64,000 nucleotides of DNA from Thalassomonas haliotis (lineage in GTDB: Bacteria > Pseudomonadota > Gammaproteobacteria > Enterobacterales > Alteromonadaceae). The notes below the pieces were generated by a model, which ran no database searches, was not told the origin of the DNA, and was given only the letters and a program-made list of their open reading frames with translations. Positions within the stretch are counted from its first letter, which is position 1. Each line of letters starts with the position of its first letter. The stretch covers positions 5,208,001 through 5,272,000 of the forward strand of contig NZ_CP059693.1 in assembly GCF_028657945.1 (NCBI RefSeq). The letters are read 5' to 3'. The position numbers were made by a program, and so were the translations under genes. This document shows positions 27,819 through 37,500 of the stretch, in pieces.

Positions 27819-27930
27819 ATCTGATATGTCTCCTCCAGAGAGAAGTTGCCATAAAATGCTCCCCTATCTGTTCTCCAGCAATTGGGTTCCACCCCAAGGT
27901 AAACACTTCACCTGGCTTTTCTTTTTCAAC

Positions 27931-28796
27931 TAGGGCGTGTTGATCTTTTGTGTTCATAACTTAATCAACCCGCATAGGTAACCACATCATAGCAAATGCC
28001 AGATTAACCATGCTGGCATAGTTTTGCTCTGACTTATCGTATCTTGTTGCTATTGCCCGAAAATATTTAATTCTGGCAAAAGCATTTTCAACCAAATGCC
28101 GATGCTTATAAAGACACCAACCCAGCATTGCCCGTTTTGCTATTTTTCCTACGCGGTATGACCGAGGTTGCACCGTTATTTTCGCTACCATAGCTAACAG
28201 CTTCGCTATCATAACCTTTATCTGCAGCCACATATTCAAATTGTGGTGAATGAGTTATCAATGAATTTGCATGGCTGGCATCATGAATTTGCCCACCGGA
28301 TAATTCAAAATATACGGGCAACCCATAGCTATCTACGGCGAAATGGATTCTAGTTGAATTCGCTCCCCGGCTTTCGCCGATCGCTCGGCTACCTTTTGAA
28401 GCTGAGCCGCTGCTATGTTGATGAGCACATACAATAGTTCCGTCCAGAAACAAGCATTCTACAGCGGAGATTTTAGATAAACACTTGAATAACAAGTCTA
28501 TAATCTTTTTCTTTGACCATAGGTTAAATCGACGAAATACCGTATTCCAGTAACCAAAGTCTGAGGGTAAATCACGCCAAGGCAAACCAGTTATCATCCG
28601 GTAAAGAATCCCTCAAACGTCATTATATGCTCGGGTTTGTTGTAAACTCTGCCGCTGTGCCGCATTCATTGGGACAGCTTCTGCCATACGGCATCTGTTA
28701 ACATAGTGCTTAGTATGATGGTTTGTTTTTGGCAAAATTAATTATAACGTTTCACCATGCTGTTCAAAATTCCTTCTTAAAAGATCAACCCCCTAG
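27931..28796 (-). mobile_element. Degenerate IS5-family insertion sequence
   Basis: Element of about 866 bp. The ends show an imperfect inverted repeat: CTAGGGCGTGTTGATCTTTT at 27931-27950 and, on the opposite strand, CTAGGGGGTTGATCTTTT at 28796-28779 (2 bp shorter). CTAG at both outer edges is consistent with an IS5/IS427-type target duplication. It carries one transposase gene with several inactivating changes. It abuts the remnant of a membrane-protein gene on its right side. Confidence 0.8.
27961..28704 (-). pseudogene. IS5-family transposase, disrupted
   Basis: DDE transposase read on the minus strand from ATG 28704. It starts MLTDAVWQKLSQ and then meets an in-frame TGA (28666-28668). 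A second lesion is a one-base loss in a G run at 28610-28612: restoring one G gives GILYRMITGLPWRDLP, the expected family sequence. The middle (28597 to about 28140) is open and contains FLDGTIVCAHQHSSG and ADKGYDSEA, with DDE Asp residues. A third break near 28121-28140 moves the C-terminal part (LYKHRHLVENAFARIKYFRAIATRYDK) to another frame. IS427-type elements can use one programmed frameshift, but three lesions point to a dead gene. Confidence 0.88.
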
Positions 28797-29026
28797 AGAA
28801 CTTTATCCGTTATTTGGATGCAATAGGCTTTAGCGAGGAAACCGCAGAAATCTTCTCCGGTTGGAACTGGATTTATTATCAATATGAGAATATTAAAAGC
28901 GTAATCAAGGGCTTATCTTTCTTCCTGCTCTGGTCAATGACCAGAGCAATCGGCAAAGAAAAGCACCAATCTCTAATGCCGGTTAAAAAGATAAACACGG
29001 CAAGTATCGATATTCTGTTCTTTTAG
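28793..29026 (+). pseudogene. 3' remnant of a membrane protein homologous to the 61.2-61.7 kb gene
   Basis: An open frame runs from the IS edge (CTA GAG AAC...) to TAA at 29026 and encodes LENFIRYLDAIGFSEETAE... with one membrane segment ending FFLLWSM. It aligns with the C-terminal part of the membrane protein at 61181-61711: ENFIRYLDAIG versus ENIIRHLDDFG, IYYQYENI versus IWQNYESI, LLWSM versus LIWSM. The 5' two-thirds is gone and the break is at the IS boundary. No SD precedes the TTG at 28814, so it is not expected to be translated on its own. Confidence 0.7.
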
Positions 29027-29055
29027 TGTCCATGCACACTCAGAATTTCCTGCAT

Positions 29056-29089
29056 AAAAAAAGCAAGTGACTACTCACTTGCTTTTTTT
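29056..29089. terminator. Bidirectional intrinsic terminator
   Basis: Seven A, stem GCAAGTGA / TCACTTGC with loop CTAC, seven T. It serves the remnant gene on the plus strand and the unknown gene at 29125 on the minus strand. Confidence 0.88.
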
Positions 29090-29124
29090 ATTTATGGCTG
29101 AAACTAGACAACTTAACAAAGCAC

Positions 29125-29520
29125 CTAGCTCGCCTCGGTCGTCACCAACTCATTCTGCAGCCAGTCATACGCCTGTTGCCAGCCTAATTCCAGGCCAGAA
29201 AAGCATTTCAGGTTCCAGTCGTCCATGGCGCGTTTAGCCAACAATTCCCGGGTAACTTGCTCGCCTTGTTTGTTATAGGTCACCACCGCCATCGCCTTGA
29301 TCTTTTCATAAGACACTACGGTAAGCTTGGCTTCGTAGGTAAAAGTGTAGTTATTGATGCGGTGTACTAAAATCCCGAGTTCGCCACAGAACATGGACGC
29401 CAGGAAATCATCACATTCTTCTGTCATTTCCAGCGTAATTTCAACATCTTCATCTACTATGATTTCTGCAATATTTTCCGAAAGGATATTTACATAACCA
29501 AAACTTAACTTATGCTTCAT
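29125..29520 (-). CDS. Conserved hypothetical protein (131 aa)
   Basis: Not recognised. About 131 residues, acidic, no signal peptide or membrane helix. The N-terminus MKHKLSFGYVNILSENIAEIIVDEDVEI suggests an alpha/beta fold reminiscent of SpoIIAA/STAS-like small proteins, but this is only an impression. ATG 29520 is chosen since AGGA lies 10 nt upstream; a GTG three codons earlier overlaps the SD. A single gene with its own terminator. Confidence 0.7.
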   Translation of the reverse strand: MKHKLSFGYVNILSENIAEIIVDEDVEITLEMTEECDDFLASMFCGELGILVHRINNYTFTYEAKLTVVSYEKIKAMAVVTYNKQGEQVTRELLAKRAMDDWNLKCFSGLELGWQQAYDWLQNELVTTEAS

Positions 29521-29832
29521 ACTTCTCACTTCCTTTTGTTTTAATTGTGTATTTTACTAGAGTAGCAAGCAGACAATCATGATATTGCTCAATGAAGTTT
29601 TAATGACAACTCCTGAAAATGTTTAAAATGTGCTGCCGTTACCAAACCCAGACTCCCGGTTGGGCTAAGACTCGGCTAAGGCCTGAACTAATGCCTTAGC
29701 TAGCCCTAAAGTATTAACGTAAAGTTACCACATGTTAATGAAGGAGCCTTTTTGTTAACTATAGTCCAGTAATTTTTATTTGCGCTAATTTCCTTTGTTC
29801 GCCCTTTTACTCACCTTTTTTAATTGTCCCTT
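29521..29832. other. Intergenic region between the unknown gene and mrcB
   Basis: About 310 bp. Contains an inverted repeat CTAAGGC / GCCTTAG (about 29674-29698), possibly a weak mrcB 3' hairpin. AGTAGCAAGCAG near 29563 and AT-rich DNA near 29530-29560 would be the promoter side of the minus-strand gene. No short coding frame with an SD was seen. Confidence 0.4.
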
Positions 29833-32169
29833 TTATTTACCAAGCAGACGCTCCAGCCAGGAGCGGGTATCAGGACGTTTCTGCAGACAATTTTCATTTA
29901 CCCTAATAGCCAGGCTGATGGCCGGATAGAGTTCGGTATTATCGCATTCATCGGTGACCGCATTGCCGCTTTGGCGTTCAAACAAGGTCATGGCGATCCC
30001 CTGCGGCATCACTTGCTGTTTATCGACAACCCCCTGTTGCTTTAAAAAATCGGCAAATAATACCAGGGCGCCGCTGCTGCCGGTAAGGCCCATGGATTTG
30101 TTATCGTCACGGCCGACCCAGGTGGTGACCAGGTGGCGGGCATCATAGCCGATAAACCAGCTGTCGCGTAAATCATTGGTGGTGCCGGTTTTACCCGCCA
30201 CCTGCTTGTCTTTCAAGCGCCAGCTAAGGGAGCGTGCCGTGCCCCGCTGCGTGACCTGCTCCAGGGCATAATCCAGCAAAAAGGCGGCGTTTTCCGACAT
30301 CCTGGGTTCAGCCGGGCGCTCGAACTGCCATAAGCTCTCTCCCTGCCCGGAAACGATACGGGTGATGGTGTGCGCTTGCTGATAACTGCCCTGCGCGGCA
30401 ATGGGTAAATAAAGCTGGTTGATTTCCATCGGCGACATATTGATGGAGCCCAGCAACATCGACGGCCGGGTGGTAATATCCTGCTGGTAACCGAGCAAAT
30501 GAATAGCGTCGGCAACCGCGTCCAGCCCCAAAGACATGCCCAGGTTCACGGTAGGAATGTTTAATGACAATACCAGGCTGTCAATTAAAGAGACCTGCTC
30601 CCGGTACTTGCCGTCATAGTTTTTCGGCCGCCACTCTTTGCCGCCGTCGCTGGCCAGGGTAATGGCCTTGTCATCAAGTACGGTAGCAAAGTTATATTCT
30701 TCATACCTTTCCAGCGCCGCCAAATAAACCGCGGGTTTGATCAAAGACCCCACCGGACGCCTGGCGTTTAGTGCCCGGTTGAAGCCGGAATAATTGCTTT
30801 TGCGGCCGCCGCTTAATGCCCGGATTTCTCCGCTGGCAATATCGGTCACCAGCATCGCCGCCTGCAACTCTTGCTGACCGCTGTTTTTTTCCAGCGCCGC
30901 CAACCGTTTAGTGATGGTCTGTTCCAATAAAGCCTGGCTGCGGTGGGAAAAGCCGGTAAAGACTTTAATATCCGACAACTCCCGGTAGTTTTCCAGGTGC
31001 CGGGATAATTCGCGTTTAACCTGCTGCAAATAAGCCGGGTATTTTTGTTTCACCAGGCGGCGGGACTTTCGCACCGACAGGGGATCGTTAAGCGCCGTTT
31101 CAAAATCCGGCTGACTGATTAAATGATGCTCATACATCAACCTGAGAATAAGGTCGCGCCGGGTTTTGGCGCGCTCGGGATAACGCCAGGGATCATAATA
31201 GCTTGGCCCTTTGATCTGGCCGATCAATAATGCCATTTCTCCGACATCGAGCTGAGCAACACTTTTGCCGAAATAAAATTTTGCCGCCAGGCCGAAACCA
31301 TAAATGCCATTGGCATAATGCTGGCCGAGATAAACTTCATTGACATAGGCTTCGAGCAACTGATCTTTGCTGTACCTGTATTCCAGGATAAGCGACATCA
31401 AGGCTTCATTCACTTTACGCCACAATGTTTTTTGCCGGGTCAGGAACATGTTTTTAACCAGTTGTTGGGTCAGGGTACTGCCCCCCTGCACCGTACGCCC
31501 GGCCCGAATGTTTTGCACCAGGGCCCGTAAGATCCCCAGCGGTGAAACCCCGGCATGAAAATAAAAATCCCTGTCTTCCACCAGCAACAGCGTATCAAGC
31601 AAGGCTTCGGGAACATTCTCCAGCCCCACCAAGACCCTGTCTTCCTTATTTTCCGGCACAATGCGGTCCAGCAATACCGGCTCAAGCAGCAACTGCCCTG
31701 CCTGCTCGCTGCCCTGATATAATCCGGAAATTTTCCCCTGGCTGACATCCACGGTTAACTCGGCGACAGGTTCGATGCCCGAGCCAAAATCAAAGGCGCG
31801 GCGAAAAATAATGATGCGCTTTTTCGATAAGGCAAATTGCCCCGCCCGGTGAACCTTGGCCACTTTTTGATAACCGTTGTAAGTCAGCGAAGCCGCCAGC
31901 GCCGGTAAGTCCAGCCGCTCTCCCGGCTGCAGGGTTTCAACCTGGCCATAAACCTGCACCGGCACCTGCCATTTCTGCCCTTCAAAGGTACGGCGGACTT
32001 TGCCGTCAAGATAAATGGCATACCCCCCCAGGGCCAGTATCCCCACCAGGGCTAATTTCAACCCGGTAAAAAACAGCCAGCTTAGCCAGCTCCTGCTGCT
32101 AACAGCGGCTTTTGCCTGCGGTTTTTTGCTGTTATTTTTTTTACTGCTTGCTGCTTTTTTTTTCGCCAT
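29833..32169 (-). CDS. mrcB: Penicillin-binding protein 1B (bifunctional transglycosylase/transpeptidase)
   Basis: Class A PBP of 778 residues that polymerises and crosslinks peptidoglycan. A Lys/Ser/Ala-rich cytoplasmic N-terminus is followed by one membrane helix (about 30-52), a UB2H-like domain (about 70-155), the GT51 glycosyltransferase domain (EDRDFYFHAGV, GGSTLTQQLVKN) and the transpeptidase domain. Its active-site Ser is in RRPVGSLIKPAVY (SxxK); SLN is in VLSLNIPTVNLG and KTGTTN follows. UB2H is the site for LpoB in E. coli. Confidence 0.96.
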   Translation of the reverse strand: MAKKKAASSKKNNSKKPQAKAAVSSRSWLSWLFFTGLKLALVGILALGGYAIYLDGKVRRTFEGQKWQVPVQVYGQVETLQPGERLDLPALAASLTYNGYQKVAKVHRAGQFALSKKRIIIFRRAFDFGSGIEPVAELTVDVSQGKISGLYQGSEQAGQLLLEPVLLDRIVPENKEDRVLVGLENVPEALLDTLLLVEDRDFYFHAGVSPLGILRALVQNIRAGRTVQGGSTLTQQLVKNMFLTRQKTLWRKVNEALMSLILEYRYSKDQLLEAYVNEVYLGQHYANGIYGFGLAAKFYFGKSVAQLDVGEMALLIGQIKGPSYYDPWRYPERAKTRRDLILRLMYEHHLISQPDFETALNDPLSVRKSRRLVKQKYPAYLQQVKRELSRHLENYRELSDIKVFTGFSHRSQALLEQTITKRLAALEKNSGQQELQAAMLVTDIASGEIRALSGGRKSNYSGFNRALNARRPVGSLIKPAVYLAALERYEEYNFATVLDDKAITLASDGGKEWRPKNYDGKYREQVSLIDSLVLSLNIPTVNLGMSLGLDAVADAIHLLGYQQDITTRPSMLLGSINMSPMEINQLYLPIAAQGSYQQAHTITRIVSGQGESLWQFERPAEPRMSENAAFLLDYALEQVTQRGTARSLSWRLKDKQVAGKTGTTNDLRDSWFIGYDARHLVTTWVGRDDNKSMGLTGSSGALVLFADFLKQQGVVDKQQVMPQGIAMTLFERQSGNAVTDECDNTELYPAISLAIRVNENCLQKRPDTRSWLERLLGK

Positions 32170-32202
32170 TTTATTCTTGCTCTAACATTAATGTGCCTGG
32201 GG

Positions 32203-34773
32203 CTAAGATCTGCGGGTTTTAATGGATCTGCCTGCTTTTTCCAGCAAAGGCTGCTCCGGCCAGCGATGTTTCGGATAACGGCCGCGCATATCTTTTGCCA
32301 CCTCAAAATAGGAGTTTTGCCAGAAGTGATTTAAGTCACTGGTCACCTGAATTGGCCTTTTCGCCGGTGATAACAATTCAAAACATAACGGCGCCTTGCC
32401 CCAGGCCAGCAGGGGTGATGCCAGCTCACCAAAAACTTCCTGCAACACCACAGACACTTTGGGATTATGCTGCGGGCTGTAGGTGATTTTGACTTTTTTA
32501 TCTGACGGTGTCAGGTAATATTGCGGCGCCTGTTGCTCCAGCTCTTCCTGCTTCGACCAGTCCAGGGTTTGCTTTAATATCGACAGCAGGTTGATTTTTT
32601 TCAGCTCGGCAACCGAAGTGATACCGCTCAGGTAAGGCTGTAACCATAGAGATAACTGCTCCAGCATGATCTGCTCGGTAAAGACCTCAAAACTGCTGTC
32701 ATATAACGCCAGCCACCTGGCCCTGTCCAGCCAGGACTGGCAGCTTTTATCCCAGGGTAAAATGGCTAACTTGGTTTCTTTTACCGCCGCCAGCAAGCAG
32801 GTTTCTATCGCCGCTTGATCCGGCTTGGTTATGGTTTGCCTGCCAAGAACCAGTGCCCCTAACTTATGCTCGACCGTGCCGGATATTTTATTTTTTTCTT
32901 TGTCGTAACTGTACTGGCTTTTTTGCTCCAGCTGGTCGCTAAACAGGGATTTAATGGCCTCCAGCGCAACCGGTGCCGCCAGGTAGATGCGCCCCTGTGT
33001 TTTTTGTCCGTCCACCTGGGGCGCGACTAAAAAGGCTTCTTCCGCCAGGCTGTCATCCTCAAACAGCATGGCCCCTTTACCGTTGGCCAGCTGGAAGTTG
33101 GCGGCATGGCCGGGGCGGCGTTTTGCTATTCTGTCCGGATAGGCCAGCGCCAGCAACTGTCCGCTGTATTGATGAATATCAGCCAGGGTATAAGCCCGGG
33201 CTTGTTTGTCGCCGCCAAGTTTTCGCTGCCAGTTTCGGCTGTTTTGCAGTGCCTGCTCGGCGGAAAAAGTTGCTAAGGGATGCTGCTCGCGGGCCTTGGT
33301 ACGCTGCAGGCGGTAATCTTGCAGGGCCACTAACCGGGCATTGAGATCTGCGCCCTGGCCGCCGGTAAAAATATCCCGTTCGGACAACAGCGCCGCCAAA
33401 TCGCAGGCCAGGGTCAGCTGCTGCCATTTTTTCCCCTGCATCAGCATTTTGGCAAAACGCGGTTCTATGCCCAAGGAAATGCCCTGCTGGCCGGTTTCGG
33501 TAATGGCGCCGTCTTCATCGAGCAGACCAACTTCGGTAAGCAGGTTTTTCGCCTGCTGAAAATGCGTGGCCGGCGGCGGCGTTAACCAGCTAAGCTCTGA
33601 AATTTGCTTAACCCCCCACATCGCCAGTTCCAGTACCAGGGAGGCAAGGTCAACGACCTTGATTTCTTCTTCGTAATAATCTGCCAGCTGCCGGTGCTGA
33701 CTTTCGGTCCACAACCGGTAGCAATTGCCTTCACTGAGCCGCCCGGCCCGGCCTTTTCTTTGCTCCGCCGAGGCCTTAGACACCATACAACTTACCAAAC
33801 GTGTCATGCCGCTTGAGGGGTCGTACAGGGATCTTTTGCTTAACCCGGTATCGATCACGCAGCGTATGCCTTCTATGGTCAAACTGGTTTCGGCAACATT
33901 GGTAGTAAACACCAGCTTACGCCGCCCTTTACCGTCCGGTAATATCGCCTGCTGCTGCTTGTCCGCCGACAATTCGCCATATAAGGGCAAGAGCAATACA
34001 TCCAGATCGCGGTAATCGACCGCCAGGGTTTCAATCGCCTTATTGATTTCTGCCTTACCCGGCAAAAATATCAAAATATCACCTTGGTGCTCGCGAAAGG
34101 CGGTTGCCGCGGTCTTTTTTAACGTCTCCAGATAACTATATCTGCCGGTTGTCGGCATTGGCCGGGGCAAATAAGTGGTCTGCACCGGAAATACCCGGCC
34201 GGGACAAATCACCACAGGCGCGGAGGATAAAAATTCGCTGATTGCCGCCGTGTCTATGGTGGCGGACATCACCAGAATTTTCAGATCATCGCGCAGCGCC
34301 TGCTGAATTTCCAGGCCCAGGGTTAGCGACAAATCCGCATGTATCGAGCGCTCGTGAAATTCATCAAAAATGATCAGGCCGATATCCGCCAGCTCGGGAT
34401 CGTGCTGGATCCTGCGGGTGAGGATACCTTCGGTCACAATTTCCAACAAGGTGGTTTTAGAGCAGGTATTATCGTTTTTTACCTGGTAACCGACACTTTG
34501 CCCGACTTTTTCCCCTAACTGCCCGGCCAGATAAGTGGCGATCGACTTAGCCGCCAACCGCCTGGGTTCAAGCATAACTATTTTTTTGCCTGCGCCGATA
34601 TTCGCCTTTAACAGGGACAGGGGCACCTTAGTGGATTTACCGGCACCGGGGTCCGCCTGCAATACCAGGGTATTGTTTGCTGTCAGTAACTGGGTGATCT
34701 CAGGCAGGAAATCGTCAATAGGCAGTGATTTAGTCAAGGTTATGTCTTTAATGCAAAGTAATATCAAAGGCAT
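32203..34773 (-). CDS. hrpB: ATP-dependent RNA helicase HrpB
   Basis: DEAH-type helicase of about 856 residues. Walker A ADPGAGKST, DEFH box FDEFHERS, MSATIDT, the TNVAETSLTIEGI motif and the QRKGRAGR motif are all present, followed by HA2/ratchet and a C-terminal HrpB domain. ATG 34773 is taken as start (MPLILLCIKDITLTKSLPIDDF). The frame continues upstream to 34914 but would overlap the divergent thpR gene and adds no conserved sequence. TTG 34743 is another option. Often found beside mrcB. Confidence 0.93.
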   Translation of the reverse strand: MPLILLCIKDITLTKSLPIDDFLPEITQLLTANNTLVLQADPGAGKSTKVPLSLLKANIGAGKKIVMLEPRRLAAKSIATYLAGQLGEKVGQSVGYQVKNDNTCSKTTLLEIVTEGILTRRIQHDPELADIGLIIFDEFHERSIHADLSLTLGLEIQQALRDDLKILVMSATIDTAAISEFLSSAPVVICPGRVFPVQTTYLPRPMPTTGRYSYLETLKKTAATAFREHQGDILIFLPGKAEINKAIETLAVDYRDLDVLLLPLYGELSADKQQQAILPDGKGRRKLVFTTNVAETSLTIEGIRCVIDTGLSKRSLYDPSSGMTRLVSCMVSKASAEQRKGRAGRLSEGNCYRLWTESQHRQLADYYEEEIKVVDLASLVLELAMWGVKQISELSWLTPPPATHFQQAKNLLTEVGLLDEDGAITETGQQGISLGIEPRFAKMLMQGKKWQQLTLACDLAALLSERDIFTGGQGADLNARLVALQDYRLQRTKAREQHPLATFSAEQALQNSRNWQRKLGGDKQARAYTLADIHQYSGQLLALAYPDRIAKRRPGHAANFQLANGKGAMLFEDDSLAEEAFLVAPQVDGQKTQGRIYLAAPVALEAIKSLFSDQLEQKSQYSYDKEKNKISGTVEHKLGALVLGRQTITKPDQAAIETCLLAAVKETKLAILPWDKSCQSWLDRARWLALYDSSFEVFTEQIMLEQLSLWLQPYLSGITSVAELKKINLLSILKQTLDWSKQEELEQQAPQYYLTPSDKKVKITYSPQHNPKVSVVLQEVFGELASPLLAWGKAPLCFELLSPAKRPIQVTSDLNHFWQNSYFEVAKDMRGRYPKHRWPEQPLLEKAGRSIKTRRS

Positions 34774-34832
34774 ATAATAAACATGAGTCGCACTCCCGCA
34801 AAGGCTTATTTTTTCACACAGGCAAGTTAACC

Positions 34833-35378
34833 ATGAACCGCTATTTTTTTGCTCTGAACCTGAGCCATAAATGTAAAAGGCAGCTGGTGCGCTGGCGAGA
34901 AACTGAGCTGGCACTGCCCTGCCGCCCGGTAGCCGAAGACAACCTCCATATTACCCTGGCGTTTCTCGGGCAATTAACGGATGAGCAAAAACATCAGCTG
35001 CTAAGTGGAGCAGAAGTTGTGGCGGCGTCATTAAAAAATAAAGCAATAACCCCGTTAAACTTTGATCGCCTGGGTTATTTTAAACGGCCTAAAGTGATGT
35101 ATCTGGCAAATAAGCAAATTCCTGACTGGCAAAATAAACTGGCGGCAGGGCTGGCAAAACTGGCACAGCAGACGGGGTTGACCCAGGAAGATCGCCGCTA
35201 CCTTTCCCATATCACTCTTTACCGCAAAGTAAACGCCTTACCCGGGACGTTGCCGCTAGCCAATGTGCTTATCCCCATAGACAGCTTCAGTTTATTTCAA
35301 TCGCTTTCAACAGAAACCGGGGTGCGTTACCAGGCGGTGAAAAGCTGGCGCCTGACAAGGCTTACCCGGGCGGGATAA
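34833..35378 (+). CDS. thpR: RNA 2',3'-cyclic phosphodiesterase ThpR (LigT family)
   Basis: 2H phosphoesterase of 181 residues, historically called 2'-5' RNA ligase. Both catalytic HxT motifs are visible: HITLAFLGQL (about 40-49) and HITLYRKV (about 129-136). Short N-terminus MNRYFFALNLS typical of the family. Divergent from hrpB with a gap of about 60 bp. Confidence 0.92.
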   Translation: MNRYFFALNLSHKCKRQLVRWRETELALPCRPVAEDNLHITLAFLGQLTDEQKHQLLSGAEVVAASLKNKAITPLNFDRLGYFKRPKVMYLANKQIPDWQNKLAAGLAKLAQQTGLTQEDRRYLSHITLYRKVNALPGTLPLANVLIPIDSFSLFQSLSTETGVRYQAVKSWRLTRLTRAG

Positions 35379-35554
35379 GGGCAAAACAGGCTGACGGGGA
35401 ACAAGTATAAAACGGCTTTAACAACTTTTTAGCGCTGGCAACGGATAAAAATCAGCCAGGATTTTCACAGGAATGCTTTGTCAGGCTTTCTTACTTGGCA
35501 ACTCAGGCTAAACTTGGTACTAATAAAGCTCACATTGACAAATGGAATTTGAAA

Positions 35555-35980
35555 ATGGCGAAACCCAGCACAGGAAATAAAAACGAACATAAACCCGGCA
35601 GCTACACCATAGAACATCAGGACAATATCCTCGATACCCGGGTATATGGTCCGTTACCCCCAAAAATACTCGAACAGTACCATGAAGATATGCGCAGCGC
35701 CTGTGAATGCTTCCAGGGAAAAAGCTGGGGAGCACTGGTCACTTATTACGGCGGAGAGCTGCTCACGCCGGACACCGAAAATACCCTGATCCGCATTGCC
35801 AAACACCGCATACAACATGGTATGGTGGCAAACGCCACAGTGATCCTCGAAAGTAAACATACCGACCTGCAACAAATGCAATTAAAGCGTATCTATCAAA
35901 GCTGCCAACTGGAATTTCATGTTTTCACTAATACTGAAATCGCCAGAAACTGGTTGTCCCAGTACTTAGCACAACAGTAA
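35555..35980 (+). CDS. Conserved hypothetical protein (141 aa)
   Basis: Not recognised. ATG 35555 preceded by GGAA is taken as start; the frame opens at TTG 35495 but upstream codons look non-conserved. The protein is soluble and has a SpoIIAA/STAS-like feel: an N-terminal YTIEHQDNILDTRVYGPL strand pair, LEQYHEDMRSACECF helix, then ESKHTDLQQMQLKRIYQSC. Both this gene and 29125-29520 may belong to small STAS-like groups, but this is inference only. Single gene between thpR and pepB. Confidence 0.7.
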   Translation: MAKPSTGNKNEHKPGSYTIEHQDNILDTRVYGPLPPKILEQYHEDMRSACECFQGKSWGALVTYYGGELLTPDTENTLIRIAKHRIQHGMVANATVILESKHTDLQQMQLKRIYQSCQLEFHVFTNTEIARNWLSQYLAQQ

Positions 35981-36088
35981 ATTATCGCAAATAGCAGCCG
36001 CCAAGGGCGCTTATTTGAAGCTATTTCATTTATTCGACTATACCGGGTCCGCCAGACACTGACGGTCCCGGTATAGCACAGAAAAGCT

Positions 36089-37381
36089 TTATGCTTTATC
36101 GCCGATCAAAGCGGCAATGGTAGCAATCCCCTGGCCTGTGCCGCCGGCAGCCCACAAACTGTTGGCACTGCCGTTATAGGCGGCGGCTAAATCCATATGC
36201 AACCAGCCGCGGCCTTCATTGGGGACAAAACGCGCCAGAAAACCTGCGGCATTGCTGGCACCGCCGGCACCGCCGCCTTTTTGGGTGCGGCTGTTGGCGG
36301 TATCGGCAAAGACCGAACTGCATTTATCCTGGTGCCAGCGCTCTAAAGGCAGCTGCCACACAGGTTCGTTGCTTTTAACGGCTTCGGCTTTAGCCTGCGC
36401 CATCAAATCGGCATCTAAACCGAATAAGGCGGTGTAATCGCCGCCGGTGGCCATCATCGCCGCCCCGGTCAGGGTTGCCGCATTGATAATCAGCCCGCTG
36501 TCAGCTTCTGCCGCCGCCAGTAAACCATCTGCCAGCACTAAGCGGCCTTCGGCATCGGTGTTGGCCACTTCCACCGTCAGGCCGTTTTTATAGGTTAAAA
36601 TGTCACCGAGTTTATAAGCATGGCTGCTGACCATGTTCTCGGCGCAACATAAAAATAATTTGACCCTTTTATCCAGCCCCTGGCTTATTGCCAGTGCCAG
36701 GGCTCCGGAGACAACGGCTGCGCCCCCCATATCACATTTCATGTCAAACATACCGGCGCTGGGTTTTATGCTGTAGCCGCCACTGTCAAAGGTGATGCCT
36801 TTACCCACCAAACTGGCCGCCACCGGCGCCTGACTGTCACCTGTGGGGTTATAATCAAGTATCATCAAACAGGGGGGATTGATACTGCCTTTACCGACAT
36901 TATAAATCCCGGTCCAGCCCTGCTGTTCTAATGCTTCCCCGGAGATCGTTTCTATTGATACATGCTCCGGTGCCTGCGCCTTAATGTACTCGCCCGCCAG
37001 CTCTGCCAGTTTCAACGGATATAACTGGGAAGGCGTTTGATTGGTCAGATCCCGGCTCCAGGCAAAAATGTCCAGTTTCTCTGCCAGCTGCTGAGCCCGG
37101 GATCCGGTAAATTCAACATTGGTGAGTTTACCGACACAGGTAAAGCCCATAGCGAATGCCCACTGGCTCTCTTCTGTCCATAAATCGCCGGTTAATTTCG
37201 CGCTATCTATGCCCAGGCCTTCTATTTTGCGCCCGGCCCTTTGGATATCCCTTAACGACAATTCCTGCCCGTCTTTAAGGCAGATATGAATTTCATTCTT
37301 AAAAATCTGTACCGTATTATCCGCCTGCCAGCCTTCTGACACCGGGATATTGGTTAATATGATATTGGTTGTTTTGCTCAT
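36089..37381 (-). CDS. pepB: Peptidase B (M17 leucyl aminopeptidase family)
   Basis: Cytosolic di-metal aminopeptidase of 430 residues. M17 signature NTDAEGRLVLADGLLAA near residue 285, and metal/substrate residues in GKGITFDSGGYSIKPSAGM and DMKCDMGGAAVVSGAL near 200-230. The length of about 430 and N-terminal domain fit PepB rather than PepA (about 500). Monocistronic, divergent from sfsA. Confidence 0.92.
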   Translation of the reverse strand: MSKTTNIILTNIPVSEGWQADNTVQIFKNEIHICLKDGQELSLRDIQRAGRKIEGLGIDSAKLTGDLWTEESQWAFAMGFTCVGKLTNVEFTGSRAQQLAEKLDIFAWSRDLTNQTPSQLYPLKLAELAGEYIKAQAPEHVSIETISGEALEQQGWTGIYNVGKGSINPPCLMILDYNPTGDSQAPVAASLVGKGITFDSGGYSIKPSAGMFDMKCDMGGAAVVSGALALAISQGLDKRVKLFLCCAENMVSSHAYKLGDILTYKNGLTVEVANTDAEGRLVLADGLLAAAEADSGLIINAATLTGAAMMATGGDYTALFGLDADLMAQAKAEAVKSNEPVWQLPLERWHQDKCSSVFADTANSRTQKGGGAGGASNAAGFLARFVPNEGRGWLHMDLAAAYNGSANSLWAAGGTGQGIATIAALIGDKA

Positions 37382-37500
37382 TATTTTTCCTTCACTGGAC
37401 GTTATCTGCCTTAGTCTATCTTAATAACAGCGATTTTTTGCAATATTAGTAATAAAAATGATATTTATAGCCTTTTCCACCTTGCCAACAAAATAACCCT

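Noticed and set aside
33179-33427. GC-rich frames inside hrpB, mrcB and rnr on the other strands
   Set aside because: Shadow frames of strongly coding genes; no SD or family similarity.
34774-34914. Upstream extension of hrpB
   Set aside because: It overlaps the divergent thpR start and carries no helicase sequence.
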